Part shown: positions 48,897 to 63,941 of the stretch, piece after piece
How positions within the stretch are numbered: the stretch's first letter is position 1
Layout of the letters: each line of letters begins with the position of its first letter
DNA from: Polytrichum commune
Taxonomy: Eukaryota; Streptophyta; Polytrichopsida; Polytrichales; Polytrichaceae
Reading direction: 5' to 3'
DNA length: 64,000 nt
Assembly (NCBI GenBank): GCA_950295325.1
Contig: OX485807.1
Span: 43,864,440 to 43,928,439, forward strand
Notes under the pieces: generated by a model
Database searches by the model: none
What the model was told of the DNA's origin: nothing
Seen by the model: only the letters and a program-made list of their open reading frames with translations
Made by a program: the position numbers and the translations under genes

Positions 48897-50792
48897 TTCT
48901 AACTATACATAGAAGAAATCCAAGACTACATGTATGCTTTGATAAGGTGAACAAATGACCCCATGTATAAAATAATGATAAGTAACCCCAAATATATATT
49001 CATACTCTGCAAGTGGGCACACACACCACAAACTAAGGGAGAAGTTGGTTGTGTATTGAAATTGCCTACAAAAAATAAAATAAAATTGCAATGGTCCCTT
49101 AAACCACTAGAGGCTTCCAAGTTCAACTAGTTTGCCAATGTATGAGATGAATAACATGAACAGATCACACATTTCAAGTGTTTAGCAACATCTTCGCCCG
49201 ACAAATGTTGCACCAACCCTCTGAGATATCAATGTGCACCCAAATTGCACCACATTTAAGATGATCAATGTTGAAACATCCTACACTTGAAGTACCTAAT
49301 GCATTTTTACATCCAAAAAGATTGGACCAACCCACTTGAATAAGAGAATACAACCAAAGTGAACATCATTGTTTAAAAAGATTACTCATACATTCACACA
49401 TACAAGTACAAATAAGTAGGGAGGAAGGTGGGCGCCTTCAAGCAACACAAATGCATTCCACTCCGGAACTTGAAATTTGGTACCCAACATTCTTAAACTC
49501 CACCACAATCAAAAGGTGGTGCCACTAATTGGCACTACATGAATAAAATGGCTACAAGGTACAAGCTGAAAAAACAAGAGGTGGCAACCATAGGGGTGGA
49601 GAATGAAAAGGGTGATACCACTCACCCCACCCAACTAAACCCTAAGCGATGTGACCTAAGCGATGTGAGCCCTTGAATGGGCTCCATCCATGGCTCACAG
49701 TGGAGTTCACTGGCTACTCCCAATAATGAAGCTCAAAGGCGACTCCACTCCACTCATGTGAAGCTAGTTGCTACCACCTCTTACCCATTAAGAGTGGAGG
49801 TGGCATCTTAGAAAGCAAAGATCTCATTTTTTAACATGTGTGTTTAAATCAATTCACTTCACCATAGCAAATTGGCTACTAGTAGCCGACAAAGAAGTGT
49901 TGGTTGAGATCCTTGTGTTTCCAAGTCCAACTAGTTAAATGTTGGCATCTTTCACATTTTTATTATTAAAGTGGGGTTTATTTTAAAAATTTCTCTAGAA
50001 CTTTGATTTTCTTGAAGTCTTGAACTTCAAGTCATTATTTCTCAAACTAAATTGGTTCATTTGTAACTACACTAAATAATCCTATTATTGTGGGCCACAT
50101 CAATCTCCAACCCACACTAACTTTATAGTAGAAAATTAGCTTGGGGCACATTAATTGTTATTCTAAAAAATTAGTATGGGTGATTGTTTAATTTTAAGTT
50201 ACTTTAGTCCTATAACTAATATCCAATGTGTTGGTCAGAAGTTTTCTTGAAGACTTAACGGAAGACCCGGGGTCTTGGACCCACATCAATTCCACCTTGA
50301 CTAGAAAATTAATGTGGCCCTCGCATGCTAAATTTTCCACCCACACTAATAGGATTATTTAATGTTGCAGTTGTTCTCCATGTTCATTGTTTTGGTGTTG
50401 GCATTTTGGCCTTTTGTCTCAAACATTAAACTAGAACCATGTGGACGGGGAACGGAGCTCTAGAATTATCTAGAGTTTATTGCTAGGCATATTTTCCTTT
50501 TGTATTTCTCTATTTATAATTACTCACACATGTCAAGGCTTCATGTCTTCTTCATTTTTTTTACTTAATATTTAATTAATTGTATGATTTTTTTCATCTA
50601 TAAATTTCATGCAAAAATGCCCGCCTTTCATCAATTATTTATCATAAAATATTGAAATAAATTAAATTATGGATGGAATTGCATTGTACCGTGCATGGAT
50701 AGCATAAGATTTTTCTTTGAGAACATCATGGACTATAACCCATGACCAAGGAAGGGAGCTTTAGATGTATCTAGAGTTATGTTTGATAGCCA
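48897..50792. other. Gene-free region
   Basis: No supported gene or intact element. The words AATTAGTATGGGTG and GGACCCACATCAATTCCACC...CACACTAATAGGATTATT (50040-50370) hint at a worn inverted repeat. Confidence 0.5.
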
Positions 50793-51204
50793 CATAACAT
50801 TATTCAACCATGTGGGTCGGTTCCATGACCTTGGAATATGTCAATCATATGCCATGAGCCCTCGAACAAATTGAGAATACATTTAGGCTAAACTTGAAAA
50901 TTTGGGTGGAGTTATACTCCTGGCACTATGTGCAAGAATTACTGTTCGCCCTAAGAATGTTGCAGGAAACATTGTTCATCCTAGTATTATTCCTTGAATT
51001 TATTATTAATAACAACATTAGCATTGAAAATACCGACATTATCCACAACATTATTACTATTCAAACCGAAACTATTCATTATTCATACCAGTGTCAGTTT
51101 TGTCTTATTTTGTACGTTTCTTCCCACGAAGGCAAGATAGTGGAGGCCCATGTCGGATGCTAAATATAAAATGGAACACAACCATGCAGCTAAGTAGTGT
51201 TATG
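50793..51204 (+). mobile_element. Family C long variant (412 bp)
   Basis: Left end CATAACATTATTCAACCATG, right end inverse of CATAACACTACTTAGCTGCA. The interior matches 18826-19146. The short family C copies keep the ends but lack this interior. Confidence 0.7.
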
Positions 51205-52163
51205 CACGTCTTCCTCTCTTTATATATATGTATGTGTGCATCTATGTTTTGTCAAACCTTCACGTCTTTTTATTTTATTTTTTATTAGGCTTCTTTTTGT
51301 ATGATTGTCTTCATCCACAAAGTCCATGTCAAATGCCCTCCTTTCATCAATTACTTTTTATCAAAAATAAAAGGAAATCAAATTCCGTATGGAATTGTAC
51401 GTACATACCATACACACACACACACACATGCATGCATGCCAACTATGAGATTTGTCTTTGTCAACACTCTATAGATTAATCTAGAGAGTAAATCTAGAGG
51501 ACAAATTACCAAATATTTAGAAAAGAATCAACAAAAAAGAGCTGAAAGAAAGAAAGAAGAACCAAAGCAAAAGAAAAAAGAAAAAAGGAAAAAAAAACTT
51601 TTAAATATAGAACAAATTCTATCTTTAAAGCACCAGTACATGTCGATTCCAACGCTGGGTATGTGTAGCTAGGATCTCCGACGCTGCTAATAGCCCACCC
51701 ACACTTACTAGTGCGAGCCACCAATGAACGATGAGTACCGACATTGGTTGCAACCAATGTCTCTCACTGGCTAAATCAACTCTAAAAGGGCTGGAGCGAA
51801 CCAACCCGTACACTAGTTCCTTGGAGACAAGAGTTTAGGCATCCAACAAAAAACAAATGTATGGGTTGGTTCGCCCAAATCCTCTAAGAGTGGCCCCTAC
51901 TGGTAGGAACCGTTCACAGGTGGCCTGCACCAGTAAGTGTGGGTGGGCTATAAGGCTATAAGCTATTACTATATAATTCTTTATTCCATCCACTGTGACT
52001 GTGCATCTTGGCTCCTGGTTTATATAAATAGGAGACAGAATATATGTGTATATTTATATGCCAGCCCACTTGGGAAGCCAAATAAGGAAAAAGTGCATCA
52101 CAGGTGGGTCCAGGGTGCATGCGATTCCCCATTGCACCTTCGCCATTTGCTCATGATCAAGTT

Positions 52164-52197
52164 GGGGGGGGGGGGGGGGGGGGGTGGGGGGGGGGGG
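52164..52197 (+). repeat. Long poly-G tract
   Basis: 21 G, one T, then 12 G. The longest G run in the window; length is likely uncertain in the assembly. Confidence 0.95.
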
Positions 52198-52574
52198 CAC
52201 TTAACTTAATTCCGATCCCAGCTTAGAGCCTTTAACTTAATTACCCTACTGCCCTTTTACTCACGTCCTTCATTCAATGCAGCAGTCTCCCAGTACCCAC
52301 ATTGAGAAAGACAGTGAAAGATACTTGTTAGCAACGCCTTCAGGGGCTGATCATACTGGCCACTTCTAGCGCCATCCGTCGTCATCTCTGGTCGTAATAC
52401 TGTAGTGTGAAAAATGATGGGTCAACATCTATTTTTTTGACACAATTCTCAATAATTCACAGCTGGAATTGAACGGAAAGTTTGGTGTGATCGGGGCATG
52501 GTCCAAGATGTATGATAATTGAAGCAATAAGAAAACCTGGGCATGTCTTTAAATGTCATTCATCCGACATAAAA

Positions 52575-52745
52575 CTTGACCATATGTAGATTTGTGGTCG
52601 ATTCATCTCAAATGACTTGGATTAGACTAAATTTAGGTCTTTAAAGACAATTCCAATGTCAATTCATGTGTAAAGAAGAACTCCATAGTGCATGTTGTTT
52701 CATGGTTTTTGTGTTGGATGAATGCAAGGTATGCTCGTATGAGAT
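52575..52745 (+). repeat. Dispersed repeat family H, reference copy
   Basis: GTGGTCGATTCATCTCAAAT, GACTTGGATTAGACTAAATT, CAATTCCAATGTCAATT and AAGGTATGCTCGTATG recur at 7105-7265 and, inverted, at 33590-33680 and 38240-38320. Probably a non-autonomous transposon; ends not resolved. Confidence 0.6.
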
Positions 52746-53019
52746 AATAAACTTCTCTCACCTAACAAACCTTGGGTCATGTTCATATTGCTACTCAACC
52801 TTATCTTACAACACACTTCCATGTGTCGGTGATGTTGGTGAAAATCATGTCTTTTACCCATGCAAATTACCTTGGGTCAATGTCAGGTGACAAAAACTTA
52901 CAACTTTGTTTATTCATCCATATAGATACTTATAGTAACTTATACCAAATAACTATTGTATAATTTTGTTATTGTGGTAACAAAATTTCAAATGGCGTGG
53001 AATGTCAGTAAATTAGCAT

Positions 53020-54300
53020 GAGGTACTAATGGCAAGTGTCACGTGTTTACGTGTTAGTATGCAAGAGCAATATATTCTTCAATAGACTAATGCCAAGTAT
53101 CAGTTTGTGAACACTTTAGGCAAACTTGTAGACCATTGTGTAACACATGCATACACCTCATAACACTATTGAACACACTCATGCCAAGATATTAGTACGC
53201 GCTCTTGAACGCCAAGTGTCACGAGGTGACCCTAATGACAAAGTTGTTGATCATTAGTGTAACCTAGGATACGCCTCAAAATAGGGTAAGTGACACTATT
53301 ATGCATGTGACACTAGACACCATAAACGACATGTTAAACATACTCATGCCAAGATATTAGTACACACTCTTGAATACCAAGTGTCATGAGGTGACCCTTA
53401 TGACAAAGTTGTTGCTCGGTAGTGTAGCCTAGCATACGCCTCAAAATAGGGTAAGTGATACTATTATGCATGTGACACTGAACACCATAAACGACGTATT
53501 GAACACACTCATACCAAGATATTAGTTCGTGCTCTTGAATGCCAAGTGTCACAAGGTGACTCTAATGATAAAGTTATTGATCATTAGTATAACCTATCAT
53601 ATGCCTCAAAATAGGGTACATAACATTATTATGCATGTGACATTGAACACCATAAACGACGCATTGAACACACTCATGCCAAGATACTAGTACACACTCT
53701 TGAACACCAAGTGTCACGAGGTGACCCTGATGATAAAGTTGTTGATCGTTAGTGTAACCTAGTATATGCCCCAAGATAGAGTAAGTGACACTATCATGCA
53801 TGTGACATTACACTTCATAAAGGACATATTGAACACACTCATGCCAAGATATTAGTACGCGCTCTTGAACGCCAAATGTCACGAGGCGACCTTAATGACG
53901 AAGTTGTTGGTCATTCGTGTAACCTATCATATGCCTTAAAATAGGGTGAGTGACACTATCATGCATGTGACATTAAACTTCATAAAGGACGTATTGAACA
54001 CACTCATGCCAAGATATTAGTACGCGCTCTTGAACACCAAATGTCACGAGGTGACCTTAATGACGAAGTTGTTGGTCATTCGTGTAACCTCTCATATGCC
54101 TCAAAATAGGGTGCATAACACTAAACACCCGTAAACATAGTACATACATAGTTCCAAATGTATGTACTCTCTTGAACACCAAATGTCACGAGGTGACCTT
54201 AATGACGAAGTTGTTGGTCATTCGTGTAACCTCTCATATGCCTCAAAATAGGGTACATAACACTAAACACCCGTAAACATAGTATATACATAGTTCCAGG
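53020..54300 (+). repeat. 165-bp tandem array derived from family A tail
   Basis: CATGCCAAGATATTAGT-type blocks start with ATGCC/ATACC at 53181, 53346, 53511, 53676, 53841 and 54006: five intervals of exactly 165 bp. Each unit runs GAGGTGACCCTAATGACAAA, GTTGTTGATCATTAG, CCTCAAAATAGGGTAAGTGA, ATGCATGTGACA and CACCATAAACGACGTATTGA. The last units change to a 142-bp period (CTTGAACACC at 54029 and 54171) with a different spacer (ACACCCGTAAACATAGTA). The 5' part (53020-53180) is unique family A sequence, so the array grew from one element. Confidence 0.93.
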
Positions 54301-54345
54301 CGCAGAGTCTGAGAATAGTATCTGAATTAGGGGCCTCTACTTTAT

Positions 54346-55125
54346 ATGGCCAGCCGACAAAAAAGCACACTGGGGGTGGGGAAGTGGCCGGTGGATGTTG
54401 GGTTGCTACGGCGGTGCACTTTATGGGCGATGGGATGGCCCTCCACCTCGCTCGCCCTTCGCGCGGATAGCTTTCCGTCGTCGTCGCTGCTGCTGCTGCA
54501 GCACAGCCAGTGGCCGGATCATCCTAGACGGAGCCAGTCAAGACTGATTGCTCCGGATCCGCCTCCACATCAAATCCGACCACCGTCGCTAATGATGATC
54601 GCAGCCATGCTACTAGCCGTGTCGCTAATATTCGATGCAACCTCACCACCTTCTTGCTGCAAGTGGGGCTGCTTGGTGGGTAAGCTGGTAGCTAGCGACT
54701 CTCTTTGTTTCGGACTCGTTGGCGCGATTCCGCGTTGGTGTAGTCAGTTTAAGAATGGCCGATCCTATCTATCTCACTCCTGTCACAAACTAACTGGCCT
54801 GCTTGGGTCGGCGATCCTGCAAGGACGGGAGTATCCAGAGCTTCCATCATCCCTCCAGAAATTTGTACTTTTGGTCCACGTGTTCCAAGCCTTCGGGAGC
54901 AGACACGACTTTTCGGAGAGTGTTGAGTATCTGCACACGAATGTTTTTGGTCCCAGTCATCGGGTAGAAGTAGGTAGTAGGTGGAAGTTCAGAGTACAAT
55001 GTGGAATGTTCTTCACGGTTGTCGAATTCGACCGGGCTGGAGTATTTTTTGTAATGGGAGTTGGGGTCAGACCATTTGAGAACGAAGACTTTGATGTTTC
55101 AGCGGGAAGTAGATTAACATTCTGA
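54346..55125 (+). CDS. Hypothetical open frame, 259 codons
   Basis: Longest open frame in the window, ATG to stop, in a GC-richer island between the satellite array and the KAI2-like gene. The translation is Ser/Pro-rich at first, has one hydrophobic stretch (MMIAAMLLAVSLIF, about residues 83-96), then a more ordinary C-terminal half (for example SVEYLHTNVFGPSHRVEVGS). No recognised domain. A TTTATATGG lies just before the ATG, too close to serve it as a TATA box. It may be an orphan gene, the leader of the downstream gene containing an upstream frame, or chance in GC-richer DNA. Confidence 0.3.
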   Translation: MASRQKSTLGVGKWPVDVGLLRRCTLWAMGWPSTSLALRADSFPSSSLLLLQHSQWPDHPRRSQSRLIAPDPPPHQIRPPSLMMIAAMLLAVSLIFDATSPPSCCKWGCLVGKLVASDSLCFGLVGAIPRWCSQFKNGRSYLSHSCHKLTGLLGSAILQGREYPELPSSLQKFVLLVHVFQAFGSRHDFSESVEYLHTNVFGPSHRVEVGSRWKFRVQCGMFFTVVEFDRAGVFFVMGVGVRPFENEDFDVSAGSRLTF

Positions 55126-55878
55126 AGTGAGCCACTTTGCAGATTAGCACGCAGCTGGTTGTATCTTCGAGAAGCCGTTGAAAGAATGATCGAAGAAAAC
55201 CACCGAACTAAGTTTGTGATTGCTTGTGCTTGTTAAGTTTGCCGCGGCTGCTTTGGTAGTTGGCTCTTTGTTCTTCTTCCACCGTGTTTAATACTGCTGA
55301 TCAACCCCCCTATCTTGATGAATGGCTGCCCGAGGAATTTGAATGGTGAAAGTTGAAACTAGTCATTATTTGTTGACTCTTGGCGTTCAGAGTGAATCTT
55401 TGTGCCGCACGCTTCAAGTATTTCATAGTTAGTTGACAGGGTGATTTGAAAAAGAAGGCAATAGTCATATGATTAAAGACATTTTATTCAGGCGGCAGGA
55501 GGGGGCAGCCTGGTGCACCGAAGCTTGCTAGCCCCCGGTTCTTGAGTGCCAATGGATTGGATGATTTGAGTATGGAGTGTCAGAGTCGATCCATTCCCTC
55601 AAAAGTCATGATGTTTTGGTCATATTTCCCATTAATGGCGTAGCTAGACCGACGCAAGAAAATCTGAAATATCATTCGTGCAACAATTGGCCTGCAACTT
55701 CTGAATCACCAACTTCTGTATATCTCCTTCTAAAATGTGGGCAAATGATGATATATTGTTGGGTATTGTGGAAACAGATACAACACTTGCGAGGATGACA
55801 TAGGGTTAAGGCACCACAATCTTCCACCTCCGGAGTTACGGCGATCCAATTTTTTTTTAAATCCATCTTCATAGAATC
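55126..55878 (+). promoter_or_regulatory. Upstream region and 5' leader of the KAI2-like gene
   Basis: No conserved coding frame. Promoter and transcription start cannot be fixed. The sequence just before the ATG (T9 run, then CTTCATAGAATC) fits a leader, and the start context AATCATGGCG is good. Confidence 0.4.
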
Positions 55879-57635
55879 ATGGCGGAATTGCCGACGCTTT
55901 TGGAGGCTCACAACGTTCGTGTGGTTGGTAACGGTACGGAGCTCGTGGTTCTGGCCCATGGGTTCGGCACCGACCAGTCGGTGTGGAAGCATGTGTTGCC
56001 TCACCTCGTCGATGAGTACCGAGTCATTCTCTTCGACAATATGGGCGCCGGGACAACCGACCCGGAGTATTTCAGCGTCTCAAGGTACTCCACCCTTCAC
56101 GGATACGCGGACGACCTGCTGTCAATTCTCCTTGATCTCGAGATCAGCTCGTGTATATACGTTGGCCACTCTGTAGCTGGGATGGTGGGTTGCCTTGCAT
56201 CCCTTGAACGGCCGGAAATCTTCTCCAAAATCATCATGGTCTCTGCTTCTCCGAGGTATTTAGTATAAACCCTTATGTCAATCTCTCATAACATTATTGA
56301 GCAGTGTGTGTTTGTTCATGTGTATTTATTCATGTGGGATGCCTAACCTAGTGCTATCCATGGGGCATCCTAGTGCAAGGAGTCTCAGGTTTGTCTGAAT
56401 CTGCACTAGGTTGGGGCATCCCAAGGTTGTATTCTCAGGGCCCACATGAACGAACGCACACTGCTCAATAATGTTATGCTCTCTCTCTCCGCAAGTTTGC
56501 AAAACCTTACTAGACCTGAAAATTAGAGCCGCACCTCTCTCCCCTTGGAAAGTTTATAAACCTGAACCAAAAGGATGTTTGGGCTGCATCAATCCTGTTT
56601 ATCTCAAAATCTTCTATACTCCATGCATTTGACAGACAGCTCTCAAGCTTGTTGACTGTGATTCTGTTGCACATTGTTAGTGGCCTCACCACCCCTATAT
56701 TGTGAGATGGTGTGGATGTTAGGAATAGCCCTGAACCCGGCAATTCTCTGTAGTTTCGGCAACAGTTGTTGCTTGCATTGCAGCAGTCCACATGCCATGT
56801 TTCGGGCATGGTAGACTGGATTATAAGTCTTTTTCTGGCCTGCGGCATCTTGAATAGTTCAGCAGGGCATGTGTTTTACACCAGAGCTCAATGTGACAAG
56901 ATTTAGATCTCGGGCATATGGCTCTACTGTAGGCTGTTGTAGATGCTTGCGGAATGTTGAAATTGTCGAAATACTTGTAGAAACTCTCGGTTGACATCCG
57001 TTTCGAATGGAAGGAAGAGGAGGTCTAACTTGGTTACATTTTTCTGTTTCTTCAGGTATTTGAATGACAAGGACTATTTTGGAGGTTTTGAGCAGGAGGA
57101 TCTCAACCAGCTCTTTGAAGCCATGCAATCGAACTTCAAGGCCTGGGTTTCAGGATTTGCTCCCTTGGCTGTGGGAGCCGACATTGATTCATTGGCAGTC
57201 CAGGAGTTCGGCCGGACTCTCTTCAACATCCGGCCTGACATCGCCTTCAGTGTGGCGCGAACAATCTTTCAAAGCGATTTGCGAAATATGCTGCCAAAGG
57301 TATGTATGCACGCACCGAACTTTTCATTCCCAAGAGGAACTTGCTGTCCAATTTTGCGAACCTAGCGATTCGGTTGATCAGTGAAGAAATTACAAGTGGG
57401 GATGTTTGTAACATGATCGAAATGCTGGAAATTGCAGGTGACTGTGCCTTGCCATATTTTGCAAAGTAACAAGGATTTGGCAGTGCCCGTGGAGGTGTCG
57501 GCTTACCTTCACCATACACTCGGAGGCCCCACGATAGTCGAGGTGTTGCAGACAGAAGGCCATTTACCGCAACTTAGTTCTCCGGAGGTCGTTATCCCCG
57601 TGTTGAAACGCCACATCGCAGGCAGTCTTCTATGA
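55879..57635 (+). CDS. KAI2-like: KAI2/D14-like alpha/beta-hydrolase receptor
   Basis: Member of the karrikin/strigolactone receptor family. In land plants these bind and hydrolyse butenolide ligands, then recruit the F-box protein MAX2 to degrade SMXL repressors; they act in nucleus and cytosol. Exons: 55879-56255, 57056-57299 and 57438-57635, with GT-AG introns of phase 2 and phase 0; product 272 aa. Catalytic triad Ser98 (GHSVAGM), Asp220 (NKDLAVP) and His249 (EGHLPQLS), each three residues beyond the Arabidopsis KAI2 positions as I know them. Also [34 protein letters not shown] and [18 protein letters not shown], closer to KAI2 than D14. GHSVAG replaces the usual GHSVSA. Intron 1 holds a family C element. 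Convergent with RuvBL2. Complete and apparently functional; the KAI2 versus sister-clade choice needs a tree. Confidence 0.95.
56287..56478 (+). mobile_element. Family C miniature element in KAI2-like intron 1 (192 bp)
   Basis: CATAACATTATTGAGCAGTG at the left and its near-perfect inverse CACTGCTCAATAATGTTATG at the right, so the ends match over about 20 bp. The interior is self-complementary around GGGGCATCC/GATGCCT and shares TCTCAGGGCCCACA with 29938-30103. CTCT flanks both sides. It begins 31 bp after the donor site. Confidence 0.88.
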
Positions 57636-58543
57636 CCATAGCGTTCGAATGAAGAATGGAAATTCGGCGACAATGCAAATATTGTAACACCGTTGATACT
57701 CTGCACGGATGGGGAGGGTTTCCGTCGTGCGGGGTTTTGATTGGCCCTCTAGGGAAATGAGGAAGCTGGTGATGTTGTTAGCTGTTTTTCTCTCGGAGAC
57801 TGTAACATACTTATCCTCCGGAACTACTCCGCCAATTGTGTTTCTCCGGTTGCCAATGTTGAAAGTAAGGTGAACATGGAGGGGTGGTTGCACGAGAGAT
57901 TTTTTTAATGTCTACCAACCCTAAGATGGTGCCACCATAGCTGGAGTTGAAGCAATCGTCCATTGCACGTCGCAACATATCCACAAACTTCGATGAGCCG
58001 GATTTTGTATTTCAAGACAGATAATATGCGTGTAGGTGTGAGGAAATTCCCGGCTACATCCGATTTTTATTTTTTCCAGATTCCCACTGGGTGGAAGATT
58101 TTTTTGAAACACGCAATGATCATGTGTCTGGGGCTGTGAATCATTAGTTTTCCCTCTGCTGTAGTTTTTATGGTTAACGCAATTTGTGTACAGTGACAAA
58201 TACGTTGCAATATAGGCTATCCTTATCTGATTACGTCCCAGGAGATGACGCCAAGGACGTAATACTCATTCACCTGGGGTTTGATGCAACACTGGTATTT
58301 GGAAAGTTGCATTTTAGAGTCAGTGTGGTCATCATGACTGACATTGTTCGTTCTCATTGATGTGCAATCCTCCTCTTCTCTCGATGTCCTGGCATCCTGC
58401 AACTATGAAGGCTATTGTCTTCTGACACATCGCACATTCTTGTCAATTTGCGATTCCTAAACCTGGTGGCACCCTATGATAGCAGGTTGGATCAGGCTCC
58501 GGGAAGGCCACAACCATTCCGAAAACGGGGTTATTCCTCCATT
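57636..58543. other. Tail-to-tail intergenic region
   Basis: 3' flanks of the KAI2-like gene (plus) and RuvBL2 (minus); no gene. TTTATT at about 58068 gives an AATAAA on the minus strand about 475 bp after the RuvBL2 stop, a possible poly(A) signal. Confidence 0.5.
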
Positions 58544-62023
<3,480 letters not shown>

Positions 62024-62332
62024 TCAAGTGAAAAATCACCACAGCATTTATGCTTCAAAATCTTCTAAACATTGACACCGAGAGTGACCTCGAAGGCTTG
62101 GAAGATTGGAAGCAGAATTCGCAGAAGTCGGAGATGAAGCAGTAATACCGGCTTCTTCAGCAAAGTCGTTGGCCGGGTATTGAAGGGTATGCCAGACCTT
62201 GTCCAGGGTATGGCATCGCTCATCCAAGAGCAGAAGGGTTATCAAAACCAATCCCCATTTTCATCCATGGAGGCAAAATTACATTCGTAATTCTCAGATT
62301 ATGTTCGTGAGCTGATCGGTTATGACCAATAA

Positions 62333-62584
62333 ACAATGAGAGGAGAGTGGATGACGAGCCATGGGAGCGGCGAGTCTAGATCCACCTATTCAAGTTGGCT
62401 ATCAATCATGACTGAACAACTCATGGATTAATATGAAAATTATAGATGGTTATGTGCCTCTATGGATGAAAAATGAGGTTGATTTTGATAACCCTTTCTT
62501 CTTTTGGATGAGAAATTGATTACGGCTGAGAACCAACTTGAAGAGGTGGTTCCCGTGGCTCATCATCCACTCCTCTCTCGTTGC
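62333..62584. mobile_element. Miniature inverted-repeat element upstream of RuvBL2 (252 bp)
   Basis: Left arm AATGAGAGGAGAGTGGATGA then CGAGCCATGGGAGC; the right arm inverted reads AACGAGAGAGGAGTGGATGA then TGAGCCACGGGAACC. The arms also share ACCT.TTCAAGTTGG. TAA flanks both sides (62330-62332 and 62585-62587), suggesting a PIF/Harbinger-derived element. Confidence 0.7.
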
Positions 62585-63916
62585 TAATCTAGTCCATGAG
62601 CTATGTGTTGGAAGGTAATTGTGCAATTTTCATTCATTGAAAGAAGGTACACAAAAATATGTAATTATTTTAGTGGGCGTTGGAGAATAATGAGGATGGA
62701 AAGTAATATTGACCACATTACATTTCCTTCTTGATGAAATTTAGAGAACATTAAAATTTGAAACCTTGACAAGTGTCCATTACTAACATGTTTGCTGACA
62801 TCATCCCACTATTAGGGGTCATTCACTGTCTTTAGAATAGTTTAGTTCGAAGCTCCTAAAATGTTACCAAGTAATTTGATTTATGAAAATTTGGCTTAAG
62901 ATTGTGTTTGATTAATCTCAAATCATTGCATTGGCGATGAGCAATTAGATCTTCCTCCTCCTCTTGGAATATGAAAGAGTCTTAGTTACCTCAACCACCA
63001 AAAGTCTCAAGTGACCTTACACATTCTATATTAGGAGTTTAAGCTTTAGAGTAGATGACAAGTCATATTGGTGTTCTAGACTCTTGACATGAAGTATCAA
63101 GTCACTACAAGTGCAATCTACATGATATGAATAATATGATTCTTGGGGGGGAGAGGAAGGTCATCAACTTACGTGATTTTGTTCCCTAAGGTTGGGTGCT
63201 CTCTCCTTCATCTTTGTGTATAGTTCTGTGTGTACCTTCATATTGTGAGCACCTCACAAACCCTAATTTCTTCACAAGTTGTGAACTTGTTGCTATTTTA
63301 CGACCACAATTCATCAATTCCAAACTCTTGTTCGAAGTTCGGTAAACACACAAAAATTGTTGACCCTACCACATAAATGTTAGATGATTACTTCATTAAT
63401 TGCCTCTGGATGGGATTCAAATTAGAGTATATGACATGTCATTGCAAATGAACACTTTAAAAAATCAATTACTAGTTGAAGAAAATTAAAAGCAGTGATC
63501 ATTTGTAGATCATTTCAACCATAAGATGGATTTAATTGCACATACGATCTGAATAGGAGTCAATTTTGTCCTCAATATTGTTTATGTTTGAAGCATTTTC
63601 TTGAAATAATATTGGTCCTTTCATTTACATTGTTTGATTTGAGGCAAATGAAACATTGTATTTCACTATCAAAAATCATAGAAGACCATTAGATCCTAGA
63701 GCCTTATATGTTTTTTGGCAATGAAATGAGAGCCTTATGTTATTTGACTCAAACTAAAGAGACAAAATTAAAGACTCGCATTGTTTCAAGCAAACACTTC
63801 AATGAACACAACAACAGCAAGGATCGGATTCTAATTGCCATTTAGATTGCACTAGTTTCTTGTCCAGTATTCTTCATGATTCTTGGTATGGAATGTGAAT
63901 GGCAGATGTGGGTCAA

Positions 63917-63941
63917 AAACCCTAAACCTTAAACCCTAAAT
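63917..63941 (+). repeat. Interstitial telomere-like motif
   Basis: AAACCCTAAACCTTAAACCC followed by TAAA, next to ordinary AT-rich DNA. Confidence 0.8.

Larger units (their letters stand above)
51205..53019. other. Gene-free region with microsatellites
   Basis: (CA)n at 51412-51428, a purine-rich AAAGA stretch at 51530-51595, poly-G at 52164-52197 and a family H copy at 52575-52745. No gene. Confidence 0.5.

Noticed and set aside
51937-52209. 90-codon frame ending in poly-Gly
   Set aside because: The Gly run is the poly-G tract; the rest has no coding character.
53181-54180. Regularly spaced repeats resembling a CRISPR array
   Set aside because: The whole 165-bp unit is repeated without unique spacers, and the context is a plant nuclear genome; it is a tandem satellite.
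56510-57128. Minus-strand frames opposite the KAI2-like gene
   Set aside because: They lie antisense to intron 1 and exon 2 and have no family features.
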